From: Actinokineospora xionganensis
GTDB taxonomy: Bacteria; Actinomycetota; Actinomycetes; Mycobacteriales; Pseudonocardiaceae
DNA length: 64,000 nucleotides
Direction: 5' to 3'
Assembly: GCF_014323725.1 (NCBI RefSeq)
Contig: NZ_JABVED010000002.1
Span: forward strand, 391,682-455,681
Shown in pieces: positions 48,137 to 57,048 of this stretch (position 1 is the first letter of the stretch; each line of letters starts with the position of its first letter). The notes under the pieces were generated by a model, which saw nothing but the letters and a program-made list of their open reading frames with translations, did no database searches and was not told the DNA's origin. The position numbers and the translations under genes are program-made.

Positions 48137-49735
48137 CTAGCCGCCGATCACAGGGGGTGCGGTCATCTCGTCGGTCCCGAAGACCTGGTCGGGGTCGGCC
48201 TCGACCAGGTACGACGGCCGGTTGTGCTCGTCGTCCTCGCCGCCCTGGCCGCCACGTGCGCCGCCCATGCCGCCACCCATGGGCGCGCCACCGCGACCAC
48301 CGGCCGCGCCTGCGCCGCCACGGCCACCACCGGCGGCATGCTCGGCCGCGAGCGCACCCGCGCCCGCCGCACCGCCCACGCCCGGTCCGCCCATGCCCGA
48401 CCGGCCGCCCATGCCACTGCCACCGGCGCCACCACCACCGGGCCCAAAGCCACTGCGGCCACCTCCGCCGCCGCCTCCGCCACCACCGCCACGGCCCGTC
48501 CGGGCGGTGTCGCCGCCCGCGCCGGGGCCCATCGGACCGGGGACCATCGGTGGCATGCCGCCGGGGTACGGGCCGGCGGGCGGGTGTCCGCCGGGGTTCT
48601 GGCCGGGGCCACCGGGCCCGGGCGGCAGGTCCACGTACCCACCCGGGGTCGTGCTGCCGCCGCCTCCGCCGCCACCGGGCAGGGGGACGCCACCGGTGCC
48701 GGGCGGGGGCTTGTACCCGCCGCCGCCTGTGGTGCCGCCGCCACCGGGAATCGTCGAGCCGGTGCCGCCCTGATCGCCCGTGCCGCCGACGTTGATGTCC
48801 TGGCCACCGGGCTTCCTGACGCCGTCGGTGCCACCGGTGTCACCCGGGTCTCCGGTTCCCCCACCACCCATCGTCGGGGGCGGCGCGAACGCGGGCATCG
48901 TCGAAGCACTCCCCAGCGCCCCGTCGTACGACCCGACCACCCGCGCGGCCTCCTGGTGCGCGGTCTGGCTCTCGCGGTAGTCGTACATGTAGAGGGCGGA
49001 CTTGCGGGCGAGGTCGATCGGGTTCGTCGTGTTCATGAGGTCGCGGTTGGCAGCCGCCATGTCGAACGGCTTCTCCTCCGGCATGGAGTTCTTCGCCTCA
49101 GCCAGCGCGGCCGCCTGCAGACTCGTCTGCGTCCCGGCGAGCTGGGCGCTCTGCCCGGACTTGCCGACCCAGTTGCCGATGTCGGCCATGAACTGCCGGG
49201 CCTGGTCGCCCGCCTTGCCCTGCCAGTCTGACTGGCTGCTGTTGATGGCGTTGGCGACGTCGGTTTGGAACTTCGTCATCGCGTTTCCCGCGCTGATGTA
49301 CATCTCGCCGATCTCGCCAACCTGGTCCGGATCCACGTTCTCGGTGACCATCGGACGCAGCTCGGAGTGAGCGTGACTCATGTAGTTCGACCGCGGGATC
49401 CCCGGAGCGGGCCGCGTGTCGACTCCCTGCGCGAGTTGGGCGGCCTGGGCGCTCATCTCCTGGTTGTACTGCTCGTTGACCTCGCTGTTGCGGGTGAACC
49501 GCTTCCAGATCTCCCACCACTCGGCGTTCTCGATCTCCCGGTCGACCTGCTGCTCGGCCTGGTCGCGCACCTCGGTGCCGCTGTCGGACGTGCCCTTGCG
49601 GTCGATGTAGTACCGGCTGTTGGGATCGTAGGTGGGATCGTAGGACGGGTGGTCGCGCTGCCCGTTACGGGACACGTCCACGGTCGTCTGATTCCCCTGG
49701 GGAGGGGTGTATGCGGTCCTGACAGGTCCAGGCAT
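48137..49735 (-). CDS. PPE/WXG100-like ESX substrate with Gly-rich C-terminus
   Basis: A 532-residue protein. The N-terminal third is charged, with EIENAEWWEIWKRFTRNSEV. The central helical domain (about 130-290) is PPE-like: ISAGNAMTKFQTDVANAINS, SQSDWQGKAGDQARQFMAD with a central W-x-G turn. The last 230 residues are Gly/Pro/Ala repeats broken by MGG and GGGG runs and ending YLVEADPDQVFGTDEM, a conserved acidic tail. It is probably exported by an ESX system with help from the EspG next door (3 nt). A DUF3558 lipoprotein gene precedes it by 19 nt. Confidence 0.85.
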   Translation of the reverse strand: MPGPVRTAYTPPQGNQTTVDVSRNGQRDHPSYDPTYDPNSRYYIDRKGTSDSGTEVRDQAEQQVDREIENAEWWEIWKRFTRNSEVNEQYNQEMSAQAAQLAQGVDTRPAPGIPRSNYMSHAHSELRPMVTENVDPDQVGEIGEMYISAGNAMTKFQTDVANAINSSQSDWQGKAGDQARQFMADIGNWVGKSGQSAQLAGTQTSLQAAALAEAKNSMPEEKPFDMAAANRDLMNTTNPIDLARKSALYMYDYRESQTAHQEAARVVGSYDGALGSASTMPAFAPPPTMGGGGTGDPGDTGGTDGVRKPGGQDINVGGTGDQGGTGSTIPGGGGTTGGGGYKPPPGTGGVPLPGGGGGGGSTTPGGYVDLPPGPGGPGQNPGGHPPAGPYPGGMPPMVPGPMGPGAGGDTARTGRGGGGGGGGGGGRSGFGPGGGGAGGSGMGGRSGMGGPGVGGAAGAGALAAEHAAGGGRGGAGAAGGRGGAPMGGGMGGARGGQGGEDDEHNRPSYLVEADPDQVFGTDEMTAPPVIGG

Positions 49736-49754
49736 TGGTCAATCCCTCCGATAC

Positions 49755-50336
49755 CTAGGGCAATTCCGGCTCGACGAGCTTCGCCGCTTCCAAAACGGGA
49801 CCACAAAGCTTGTCCGCACTGTCACCAGTGGCGAGCACATCGACTCGCGAAGAGGCGGTTACCTCCAATGCCACGGCACAGTGCGCGCCACCTTCCCCCA
49901 GATACTGGGCCGCCTGCCGTGATCCCACCTGAATTTTCTGGATCTGCCCCGAGGCGACGATGTCCTTAAGACCACGTCGCTCGTAGATGCCGACAGCGAT
50001 CGTGTAGCTGTCCTTGACGCTCGCCTTGGTCACACGCCACTGACACGATGGAACGCTCTTCGACGTGCCTTCCTTCGGTTCGCCGGTGACTCCGAGCGAG
50101 CTCATCGCCGAGGTCGTGAGGAGTTCGCATGGCTTGAGCGCCTTCAGCGGACTCGAGGACGGCTCCGCAGTCGATTTCGTGGGTGACGGACTGCCGGTCG
50201 TCGAATCGGGAGACTCGGTCGAAGACGGCGCGGTCGTCGGCGAACCCGACATCGACTCGGAGCAGCCCACACACATGAGGACAGCTGCCAGTGTCGAAAT
50301 AGTCGCGCGAATGCGGCTCACGGTGTTTCCAGTCAT
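49755..50336 (-). CDS. DUF3558-type lipoprotein
   Basis: A 193-residue protein. The signal RIRATISTLAAVLMCVGC has lipobox MCVGC, then a Ser/Thr/Pro linker to about residue 65. The DUF3558 domain follows: LKPCELLTTSAMSSLGVTGE, SCQWRVTKASVKDSYTIAVG and HCAVALEVTASSRVDVLATG, with four Cys as likely disulfides. DUF3558 lipoproteins are common actinobacterial surface proteins, often next to ESX genes. ATG 50336 lies 16 nt after the upstream stop. It is the second gene of a four-gene minus-strand operon. Confidence 0.85.
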   Translation of the reverse strand: MTGNTVSRIRATISTLAAVLMCVGCSESMSGSPTTAPSSTESPDSTTGSPSPTKSTAEPSSSPLKALKPCELLTTSAMSSLGVTGEPKEGTSKSVPSCQWRVTKASVKDSYTIAVGIYERRGLKDIVASGQIQKIQVGSRQAAQYLGEGGAHCAVALEVTASSRVDVLATGDSADKLCGPVLEAAKLVEPELP

Positions 50337-50352
50337 CTCTGGTGTCGACGGG

Positions 50353-50739
50353 TCAACTAAGCTTCTTGGCACTAAGATTGTCGGTGTTCTGGTAGTTGGC
50401 CATCGCTTGACGGATGCCTTCCTCCGCTTTGATCAGCGACTCACGAAACGCCTTCAGCTGAGTCAGGAAACCCTGCTGGTCGGTCGCGACCTGCTTCAGG
50501 TGGGGCTTCATGGCTCCCGCGCCGTTGCTACCACCGAGCATCACGTCCTGGTTGAGCAACTGCAGGCTCGCCTGTTCGCCGTCGACCCACTCGGCCATGT
50601 CCCTGATTGCGGCCAAAAGCGCGTCACCACCGGCCTCATTCACCGCGAAAGCTCCGCTGGCCGCACCCGAGGCGAAGTCCGACATGGATTTGCCGATCGC
50701 GCTGCCGATCGGCGCGCCGCCCGCGTCGTCGATGTACAT
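50353..50739 (-). CDS. Small helical protein at head of ESX-linked operon
   Basis: A 128-residue protein that starts MYIDDAGGAPIGSAIGKSMS and is mostly helical, with EAGGDALLAAIRDMAEWVDGEQ and KAFRESLIKAEEGIRQAMANY. The size, central WVDGEQ turn and position suggest a WXG100-like or ESX-loader-like partner for the PPE-like protein two genes on, but the strict W-x-G motif is absent. ATG 50739 has AGGGG upstream; the longer in-frame start at 50871 overlaps the pstB terminator hairpin and is unlikely. It starts the operon. Confidence 0.7.
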   Translation of the reverse strand: MYIDDAGGAPIGSAIGKSMSDFASGAASGAFAVNEAGGDALLAAIRDMAEWVDGEQASLQLLNQDVMLGGSNGAGAMKPHLKQVATDQQGFLTQLKAFRESLIKAEEGIRQAMANYQNTDNLSAKKLS

Positions 50740-50850
50740 GTTTGCCCCTAGTCCGATCGCCTGCCAGACCCCAAGGGCACGGTACCAATCGCCCGTGGTG
50801 TCCGTCTTGTGTGTGACGAAATGGCCTGACTTCCGGTTCCCCGGAAACGC

Positions 50851-50883
50851 GAGGTCCCCCGCACGGACCATGCGGGGGACCTC
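50851..50883 (-). terminator. Strong hairpin terminator after pstB
   Basis: A perfect 13-bp stem: GAGGTCCCCCGCA (50851-50863) and its complement (50871-50883), loop 7 nt, starting 13 nt after the pstB stop. It separates the pst operon from the ESX-linked operon on the same strand. Confidence 0.85.
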
Positions 50884-50896
50884 GGTGCGCGCTGAC

Positions 50897-51673
50897 TCAG
50901 CCGAAGCGGCCCGAGATGTAGTCCTCGGTGGCCTTCTGACCTGGGTTCGAGAAGATCCGCTCGGTGTCGTCGATCTCGATCAGCCGTCCCGGCTGGCCGA
51001 CGCCCGCGAGGTTGAAGAACGCGGTCTGGTCACTCACACGTGCGGCCTGCTGCATGTTGTGGGTGACGATCACGATCGTGTAGTCCTTCTTCAGCTCCCC
51101 GATCAGGTCCTCGATCGCCAGCGTGGAGATCGGGTCCAGGGCCGAGCACGGCTCGTCCATCAGCAGGACGTCCGGCTGGACCGCGATGGCGCGGGCGATG
51201 CACAGACGCTGTTGCTGACCACCGGACAGGCCGCCGCCGGGCTTGTTGAGGCGGTCTTTGACCTCAGCCCACAGGTTGGCGCCGCGCAGGGCTCGTTCGG
51301 CTACCTCGTCGAGTTTGCGCTTGTCGCGCTCGCCCGCCAGCTTGAGGCCCGCGACGACGTTGTCGCGGATCGACATCGTCGGGAACGGGTTGGGGCGCTG
51401 GAACACCATTCCGATGGTGCGCCGCACGGACACCGGGTCGACCGTCGAGGCGTAGATGTCCTCGCCGTCGAGGAGGACCTTGCCCTCGGCGCGGGCGCCG
51501 GGGATGACCTCGTGCATGCGGTTCAGCGACCGCAGGACGGTCGACTTGCCGCAGCCCGACGGGCCGATGAACGCGGTGACATTGCGCGGGGGCACTGCCA
51601 GCGAAACCTTGTCCACGGCGTGGAACTTGCCGTAGTACAGGTTCAGGTCTTTCACGTCGATGCGCTTGGCCAT
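50897..51673 (-). CDS. pstB: Phosphate ABC transporter ATP-binding protein
   Basis: A 258-residue ATPase. Walker A is GPSGCGKST (residues 34-42), the signature is [14 protein letters not shown] and Walker B is [13 protein letters not shown], with the switch His in [17 protein letters not shown]. The [17 protein letters not shown] segment after it is typical of PstB. It energises high-affinity phosphate import with PstS, PstC and PstA. It starts 18 nt after pstA and is the last gene of the pstSCAB operon. In M. tuberculosis the gene at this position is phoT. Confidence 0.97.
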   Translation of the reverse strand: MAKRIDVKDLNLYYGKFHAVDKVSLAVPPRNVTAFIGPSGCGKSTVLRSLNRMHEVIPGARAEGKVLLDGEDIYASTVDPVSVRRTIGMVFQRPNPFPTMSIRDNVVAGLKLAGERDKRKLDEVAERALRGANLWAEVKDRLNKPGGGLSGGQQQRLCIARAIAVQPDVLLMDEPCSALDPISTLAIEDLIGELKKDYTIVIVTHNMQQAARVSDQTAFFNLAGVGQPGRLIEIDDTERIFSNPGQKATEDYISGRFG

Positions 51674-51691
51674 GGTTGCTCTACCGCCCGC

Positions 51692-52606
51692 TCACTTGGT
51701 CTTCAGAGACGTCAGCCGCGAGATCAGGGATCCCAGCAGGTTGAACACGGTGATGATCAGAATCAGGGTGACCGCCGCGCCCCAGACCCGCGCTTCGCCG
51801 ACCTCGTTGGTGGTCAGCCGCTCGGAGGTCATGAGCAGCGGCAGCGAGGACATGCTGCCGCCGAACGGGTCGTAGTTGATAAAGGTCGTGTAGCCGACGA
51901 GCACCAGCACCGGCGCGGTCTCGCCCATGACGCGGGCGATGGCCAGCGAGATGCCGGTGATGATGCCGGACATCGCGGTCGGGATGACGATCTTGACGAT
52001 GGTCTTCCACTTGGGGATGCCCAGCGCGTACGACGCCTCCCGAAGTTCATCGGGGACGATCTTCAGCAGTTCCTCTGTGGTCCGCACGACGACCGGGATC
52101 ATCAGCAGCACCAAGGCGAGCGACACCGCGAAGGCGCTTCGCGGCATGCCCATCGTGGTGATCCACAGGGCGTAGATGAACAGCGCGGCGACGATCGACG
52201 GGACACCCGAGAGGATGTCGACGGTGAAGGTGACCGCGCGCGCCAGGCGCGAGTTCTTCCCGTACTCCACCAGGTACACCGCCACCATGATGGCGATGGG
52301 GACGGCGATGACCGCGCAGATCAGTCCTTGCAGCAGCGTGCCGAGGATCGCGTGGTAGACGCCGCCGCCGAACTGGCGCGACGTCAGGCCCGCCAGCGAC
52401 TTCCCCCACCAGTCCGCGGTGAGGACGTGCTTGAAGCCCTTCGAGATGACCGTGAAGAGCAGCCACACCAGCGGCGCGAGGGCCAGGACGAAGGTCGAGC
52501 CGACGAGGACCGTCGCGGCCCGGTTCTTCAGCTTGCGCCCAGTGCTGAGCTGCTGGAACGCCGGCGCCTTCGCGGGCCGGTCCAGGCTGGTCGCGGTAGT
52601 CATCAT
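51692..52606 (-). CDS. pstA: Phosphate ABC transporter permease PstA
   Basis: A 304-residue inner-membrane permease with six hydrophobic segments. It has a cytoplasmic N-terminus, the GGGVYHAILGTLLQGLICAV region, and the EAA loop ELREASYALGIPKWKTIVKI that contacts PstB, followed by ATGs of GIITGISLAIARVMGETAPV. It forms the channel with PstC. Its start overlaps the pstC stop by 4 nt, so both are translationally coupled. Confidence 0.96.
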   Translation of the reverse strand: MMTTATSLDRPAKAPAFQQLSTGRKLKNRAATVLVGSTFVLALAPLVWLLFTVISKGFKHVLTADWWGKSLAGLTSRQFGGGVYHAILGTLLQGLICAVIAVPIAIMVAVYLVEYGKNSRLARAVTFTVDILSGVPSIVAALFIYALWITTMGMPRSAFAVSLALVLLMIPVVVRTTEELLKIVPDELREASYALGIPKWKTIVKIVIPTAMSGIITGISLAIARVMGETAPVLVLVGYTTFINYDPFGGSMSSLPLLMTSERLTTNEVGEARVWGAAVTLILIITVFNLLGSLISRLTSLKTK

Positions 52607-53676
52607 TCGTACTCCTTGTGACCCGCGATGATGGACCGAGCGAAGGCGTTGACGATGAAGGTCAGGACGAACAGCACCAGGCCCGCCGCGATGTAGGCGC
52701 CCGCGCCGCGCGGGTCGTTGAACTCCTGCGCCGCGCGCGCGATCTTCGATGCGATGGTGTCGCCGCCGTCGAAGAGGCTGAAGCTGAAGTTCGTCGTCGT
52801 CGAGCTGAGGATGATCATCACGGCGATGGTCTCACCGAGGGCGCGGCCCAGGCCCAGCATCGACGCGCTGATGTAGCCCGCCTTGCCGAACGGCAGGACC
52901 GTGGTCCGGATGACCTCCCACTTGGTGGCCCCGAGCGCGAGCGCGCCCTCGACCTGCATGGTGGGTGTGCGGTCGAAGACCTCGCGGCTGATCGCGGTGA
53001 TGATCGGCAGCAGCATCACGGCGAGGACGATGCTCGCGGTGAAGATCGTCTGCCCGATGCCGAGGTCGGAGCTGCCCTTGGCGAAGATCGGCAGGAAACC
53101 CAGGTTCTCGTTGAGCCAGACGCTGAACGGGGCGATCGCAGGCGCGAGGACGTAGGCGCCCCACAGGCCGTAGATGATCGACGGCACCGCGGCCAGCAGG
53201 TCGACGATGTAGGAGAACGGCCGGGCCAGCCTGCGCGGCGCGTACTGGGTGAGGAACAGCGCGATGCCCAGCGAGACCGGCATCGCGATCAGCAGGGCGA
53301 AGACCGAGCTGAAGACGGTCACCAGCAGCAGGTCGAGGACGCCGAAGGCCAGGTCGCCCGGCTCGGCGTTCCAGTCGCGACTGAACAGGAAGTTGGACTG
53401 GTTCTCCATCAGCGACGGGATCGCCTGGATCAGCAGGAAGACGCCGATCAGGACGATCATCGCGACCACGAAGACACCGGAGCCGACCGTCAGCGCCTTG
53501 AAGATGCGGTCGCCCGGGCGGGTGATCACCTTGGCAGGCGCGGCAGTCCCTGGAGGGGGTCCGCCCGCACCCTGCTCGTTGGAAGAAATCGTGGCCTCCG
53601 CGGCGGTGTTGGAAGCCGAACCGCCCCGCGACCCACGAGGGGCCACGGGGCGTCCGACCGAGACGGGTTCGCTCAT
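52603..53676 (-). CDS. pstC: Phosphate ABC transporter permease PstC
   Basis: A 357-residue permease. A Gly/Ala-rich N-terminal 45 residues is followed by six membrane segments. The EAA loop is EGALALGATKWEVIRTTVLPFG, then KAGYISASMLGLGRALGETI. The large outer loop holds NENLGFLPIFAKGSSDLGIG. Together with PstA it makes the phosphate channel. It lies 34 nt behind pstS and overlaps pstA. The N-terminal extension is longer than in enteric bacteria but common in actinomycetes. Confidence 0.96.
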   Translation of the reverse strand: MSEPVSVGRPVAPRGSRGGSASNTAAEATISSNEQGAGGPPPGTAAPAKVITRPGDRIFKALTVGSGVFVVAMIVLIGVFLLIQAIPSLMENQSNFLFSRDWNAEPGDLAFGVLDLLLVTVFSSVFALLIAMPVSLGIALFLTQYAPRRLARPFSYIVDLLAAVPSIIYGLWGAYVLAPAIAPFSVWLNENLGFLPIFAKGSSDLGIGQTIFTASIVLAVMLLPIITAISREVFDRTPTMQVEGALALGATKWEVIRTTVLPFGKAGYISASMLGLGRALGETIAVMIILSSTTTNFSFSLFDGGDTIASKIARAAQEFNDPRGAGAYIAAGLVLFVLTFIVNAFARSIIAGHKEYE

Positions 53677-53710
53677 CGCTTACGCCCGTTCGAAGTGTGC
53701 CGGCTGCCGA

Positions 53711-54838
53711 CTAGGAAATCGCCTTGATGGCGGTGAGCAGCTTGGCCTGGAACTCGTTGGGCAGCGGCACATAGCCCGCGTCCGCCAGAGTCGCCTGACC
53801 GGTGGTGGCCGCGGTGGTGAGGAACGCCTTCACAGCCTTGGCGGTGTCGGCGTCGTAGCCCTTCGAGCAGACGATCTCGTAGGTCGCCAGGACCAGCGGG
53901 TAGACGCCTGCTTCCTTGCTCGCGTAAAGGGCGTCCAAGTCGATGACGAGGTCGTTGCCCTCGCCCTTGAGCTTGGCGGCGTTAATGGCCTTGCCCGCAC
54001 CCTCGGCGCCGAGTTCGACCGGTCCGGCACCGCTGTCGATCTTGGCGGCGCTCAGCTTCTTGTCCTGGATGTAGGACCACTCGATGTAGCCGATGGTGCC
54101 GGTGCCCGCGGAGATGGCGTCGGCCACGCCCGCGGAACCCTGGGCGCCCTGGCCGACGCCACCGTTGAACTTCTTGCCCGCTTCCTTGCCCCAGGCGGCC
54201 TTGGCGGCGGCCACGAGGTACTTCTGGAAGTTGTCGGTGGTGCCCGACTCGTCACCACGGTAGATCACGGTGACCGCGGTGTCCGGCAGGGTCTTGCCGG
54301 GGTTGAGCGCGGCGACGGCCGGGTCGTTCCACTTGGCGACGGTGCCGTTGAAGATCTTGGCGGTGACCTCGGCGTTGAGCACCAGGTCGGTGACGCCGTC
54401 GACCTTGTAGGCGATGCCGACCGGGCCGAAGACCATCGGCAGGTTCCACGCCGGGTTGCCCTTGCAGCGGGTGGCCGCGGCCTCGACCTCACCCTTGGAC
54501 TTGCTCAGCGCCGAGTCCGAGCCGCCGATGTCGACGATGCCCGCGTTGAACTGCTTGACACCGGCACCGGAGCCGGACGGGGTGTAGGCGAGTTGCTGGC
54601 CCGGGCAGGCGGTGACGTACGCGGCGGTGAACGCCTCGATGGCGCCCTTCTGCGCGCTGGATCCCTCCGCGACGAGGCCCTTCTTGCCGCCGCACTCGAC
54701 CGCGGCGGTCTGCGTGGGCGCGGGAGCGGCGGAGTTGTTCGAACCCGCGGGGGTGTTGGCGTCGCTGCCACACGCCGTCAGCGCGAGGGCGCCCGCGGCG
54801 ATGAGACTCAGCACGGACGCGTGCCGCTTGATGTTCAC
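53711..54838 (-). CDS. pstS: Phosphate-binding lipoprotein PstS
   Basis: A 375-residue extracytoplasmic receptor. The signal ends in lipobox LTAC, then a Pro/Ala/Thr linker. The domain carries PstS hallmarks: EGSSAQKGAIEAFTAAYV and YTPSGSGAGVKQFNAG (phosphate contacts), DIGGSDSALSK, VIYRGDESGTTDNFQKYL, and IGYIEWSYIQDKKLSAAKID. GTG 54838 is chosen since GGAGGA lies 7 nt upstream; an in-frame ATG at 54853 would overlap this site. It is the first gene of pstSCAB with a PHO box about 100 bp upstream. Confidence 0.97.
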   Translation of the reverse strand: MNIKRHASVLSLIAAGALALTACGSDANTPAGSNNSAAPAPTQTAAVECGGKKGLVAEGSSAQKGAIEAFTAAYVTACPGQQLAYTPSGSGAGVKQFNAGIVDIGGSDSALSKSKGEVEAAATRCKGNPAWNLPMVFGPVGIAYKVDGVTDLVLNAEVTAKIFNGTVAKWNDPAVAALNPGKTLPDTAVTVIYRGDESGTTDNFQKYLVAAAKAAWGKEAGKKFNGGVGQGAQGSAGVADAISAGTGTIGYIEWSYIQDKKLSAAKIDSGAGPVELGAEGAGKAINAAKLKGEGNDLVIDLDALYASKEAGVYPLVLATYEIVCSKGYDADTAKAVKAFLTTAATTGQATLADAGYVPLPNEFQAKLLTAIKAIS

Positions 54839-54938
54839 GTTGGATTCCTCCACCAGGAGTCTTCATTGTCGCGGCACACCGAGTGGCGCCGCCTCTCGTG
54901 ATGGGACGCTAGGCAGCGGTGGTTGACGCTTCACCCCA

Positions 54939-54960
54939 ACAAAATGAACGACGAGTGAAC
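54939..54960 (-). promoter_or_regulatory. PHO box upstream of pstS
   Basis: On the minus strand GTTCAC (54960-54955) and GTTCAT (54949-54944) are spaced exactly 11 bp, as in PhoP direct-repeat operators. The site is about 100 bp ahead of the pstS start, so phosphate starvation should induce the operon. Confidence 0.7.
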
Positions 54961-55044
54961 AAGCACCTGATTGTGACCAGAGCGACGCACTGGTCGCCCG
55001 TCCGTGTCCGGCCCGTGACCTGCGTGTACGCGGTGCGTAACCAG

Positions 55045-55959
55045 CTAGTCCCCGTGGGTGTCCAATGTGGAGTACTGCACATGGGCCTGCGCGCGCTCGA
55101 ATCCAAGTCCGCGGTAGACGGTCACCGCGGGAGCGTTGTCGGATTCGACGTAGAGGATCACTTCGGACAGTCCCAGGTCGACGAGGTGAGCCAGGCCCGC
55201 GAGTGTGAGCGCCTTGCCGAGACCGCCGCCCTGGGCGGCCGGGTCGACACCGACGACGTAGACCTCGCCTTCCCCACCCGGGTGGACCTTCGTCCAGTGG
55301 AAGCCGAGCACCCGGTCGTCGGCGTCCACGGCGAGGAAGAAGCCCGCGGGGTCGAACCAGGGCTCCTTCTCGGTCGCCTCGACGTCGGCGACGCTCAGCG
55401 CGCCCTGCTCCGGGTGCCAGTCGAACGCCCGACGGTTGACCTCGACGAGAGCGGCCTCGTCCTGGCCGGGAACGAACGTGCGGACGCGGACGCCCTCGCG
55501 CCAGCGCGGCGCGGGGAGGTCGGCGGTGGTCAGGTCGAGGCGCATCTTCAGCATCTCGCGGACCTTGGTGAGGCCGAACCTGGCGGCGATGGCCGCGGCC
55601 GCCGGGTGGTCGCCGTGCGACCAGAGACGCACTCCCGGCGTGGCCCGCTCCAGGACCGCGCGGACGAGTTCGGTGCCGATGCCGCGCCCGCGCGCGTCGG
55701 GGCGGACGAAGGCCTCGACGACCTGGCGGCCGAAGGCGTCGCCGCCGGTGTCGAGGTGCGCGTAGCCGACGGGCTCGTCGGCTGCCATGGCCAGCAGGTG
55801 CTCGCCGCCGCGGAAGTCAGGCGGCAGCGGTCTGTCGGCCGACACCTCGGGCGCGCCGTCCTCGGCGGCGACGGCGAGCAGCAGAGAACGGATCAACGCC
55901 GAATGGCGCCCATCGAGGGCGCCATCCAGCCAGTCACGGGTCGCGGGGGTGTGCTCCAC
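55045..55959 (-). CDS. mshD: Mycothiol synthase MshD (double GNAT acetyltransferase)
   Basis: A 304-residue protein with two GNAT domains. The first (about 5-140) contains VEAFVRPDARGRGIGTELVR; the second (about 150-300) has the acetyl-CoA loop VYVVGVDPAAQGGGLGKALT and ends YVESDNAPAVTVYRGLGFER. MshD transfers acetyl from acetyl-CoA to Cys-GlcN-Ins, the last step of mycothiol synthesis. GTG 55959 has both GGAGG and a TAGTGT box (55971-55966) 7 nt upstream. It lies 10 nt after glnR on the same strand. Position and length match Rv0819. Confidence 0.96.
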   Translation of the reverse strand: MEHTPATRDWLDGALDGRHSALIRSLLLAVAAEDGAPEVSADRPLPPDFRGGEHLLAMAADEPVGYAHLDTGGDAFGRQVVEAFVRPDARGRGIGTELVRAVLERATPGVRLWSHGDHPAAAAIAARFGLTKVREMLKMRLDLTTADLPAPRWREGVRVRTFVPGQDEAALVEVNRRAFDWHPEQGALSVADVEATEKEPWFDPAGFFLAVDADDRVLGFHWTKVHPGGEGEVYVVGVDPAAQGGGLGKALTLAGLAHLVDLGLSEVILYVESDNAPAVTVYRGLGFERAQAHVQYSTLDTHGD

Positions 55960-55969
55960 CCCTCCGACA

Positions 55970-56701
55970 CTAGGCGTCGATCGAGTAGCGGAGGTCGTCG
56001 GCCGAGATCTCCGCCTCGCGGCGCGAGCCCGACTTCGGCGGCTGGACGAACTTGTAGCCGACGTTGCGGACGGTGCCGATGAGCTGCTCGTGCTCGGGGC
56101 CGAGCTTGGCGCGCAGACGCCGGACGTGGACGTCCACGGTGCGGGTGCCGCCGAAGAAGTCGTAGCCCCAGACCTCCTGCAGCAGCTGCGCCCGGGTGAA
56201 CACCCGGCCCGCGTGCTGCGCGAGGTATTTGAGCAGCTCGAACTCCTTGTAGGTGAGGTCGAGCGGGCGGCCACGCAGGCGCGCCATATAGGTCGCCTCG
56301 TCGATGACCAGCTCGCCCAGGCGAAGCGCGCCGTCGACGGCGGCCCCTGCCGGGCCACGCGAGGTCAGCAGCCGCAGTCGGGCGTCGACCTCGGCCGGGC
56401 CCGCGGCGGGGAGCACGATCTCGTCGATGCGCCAGTCGGAGGTGATGGCGACCAGGCCGCCTTCGTTGACCACCGCGATGACCGGGCAGCTGTCGCCGCC
56501 ACTGGTCAGCAGCCTGCACAGGCTCTTGGCGGCGGCGAGGTCGGTCCGGGCGTCCACGATCACGGCGTCACGCGAGCCCGCCTCGAGCAGCGCGGTGACC
56601 TCGGGCGCCTGGGTCCGCACGGTGTGCGGGAGGAGCATCAGCGAGGGCAACACCGAACCCGGCTCCGGGTCAGCGGTAAGCAGCAGCAGATCGAGGCTCA
56701 T
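55970..56701 (-). CDS. glnR: Orphan OmpR-type nitrogen regulator GlnR
   Basis: A 243-residue regulator. The N-terminal receiver-like domain keeps one Asp (Asp50 in [10 protein letters not shown]) but lacks the usual acidic pocket and Lys, as in GlnR, which works without a kinase. The winged-helix domain (about 130-225) has [40 protein letters not shown] and [14 protein letters not shown]. GlnR controls glutamine synthetase, ammonium uptake and nitrate assimilation. ATG 56701 has AGAGGCGG upstream; longer starts are unlikely. It is followed by mshD 10 nt on, as in M. tuberculosis Rv0818-Rv0819. Confidence 0.93.
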   Translation of the reverse strand: MSLDLLLLTADPEPGSVLPSLMLLPHTVRTQAPEVTALLEAGSRDAVIVDARTDLAAAKSLCRLLTSGGDSCPVIAVVNEGGLVAITSDWRIDEIVLPAAGPAEVDARLRLLTSRGPAGAAVDGALRLGELVIDEATYMARLRGRPLDLTYKEFELLKYLAQHAGRVFTRAQLLQEVWGYDFFGGTRTVDVHVRRLRAKLGPEHEQLIGTVRNVGYKFVQPPKSGSRREAEISADDLRYSIDA

Positions 56702-57048
56702 CCGAGTCCGCCTCTCTGTTGATCCGCTCCGCTTCATTGAGGCGCGGCCCCCATCCGGGGGTTTCGATTGCGACGTGCACACAGATTAACCACTGGGAAC
56801 GGCATATGTCCTGGTCATGCCGCCCGCGTCACACGGTAGGCGGCATCTTTCCGATGATGACGCCGCAGGCCTTACCTCGTGTTACAGGGAAGTAAAACCT
56901 TAGGTGGACTGCGCTTTATGGGGCCCGTGAGGCCGGTTTTGATCGTCGTGTGAATGGCGTGTTACACCGATTCATCCCACCATTCATCAGCCCGCCTGTG
57001 GACAACCTGATCCACCGGCGGCACGTCCTCAGTAGGCTTGGAGACCGA
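56702..57048. promoter_or_regulatory. Divergent intergenic region glnR/lmeA with GlnR-like box
   Basis: This 347-bp gap holds no gene. GTTAC-N6-GTAAA at 56881-56896 resembles a GlnR site and could mediate autoregulation, but the match is partial. TAGGCT (57033-57038) lies 10 nt ahead of ATG 57049 and is the likely -10 box for lmeA. An AT-richer stretch around 56780-56810 is a plausible glnR promoter. Confidence 0.35.

Noticed and set aside
48137-48900. Gly-rich repeats as a CRISPR-like array
   Set aside because: The repeats are GGG/GGC codon runs in frame with the PPE-like gene, with no fixed repeat or spacer length.
50510-52621. Long plus-strand frame over the pst genes
   Set aside because: It is antisense to pstB and pstA, which have complete motifs; the frame is Arg/Asp/Gln-rich with no recognisable domain.
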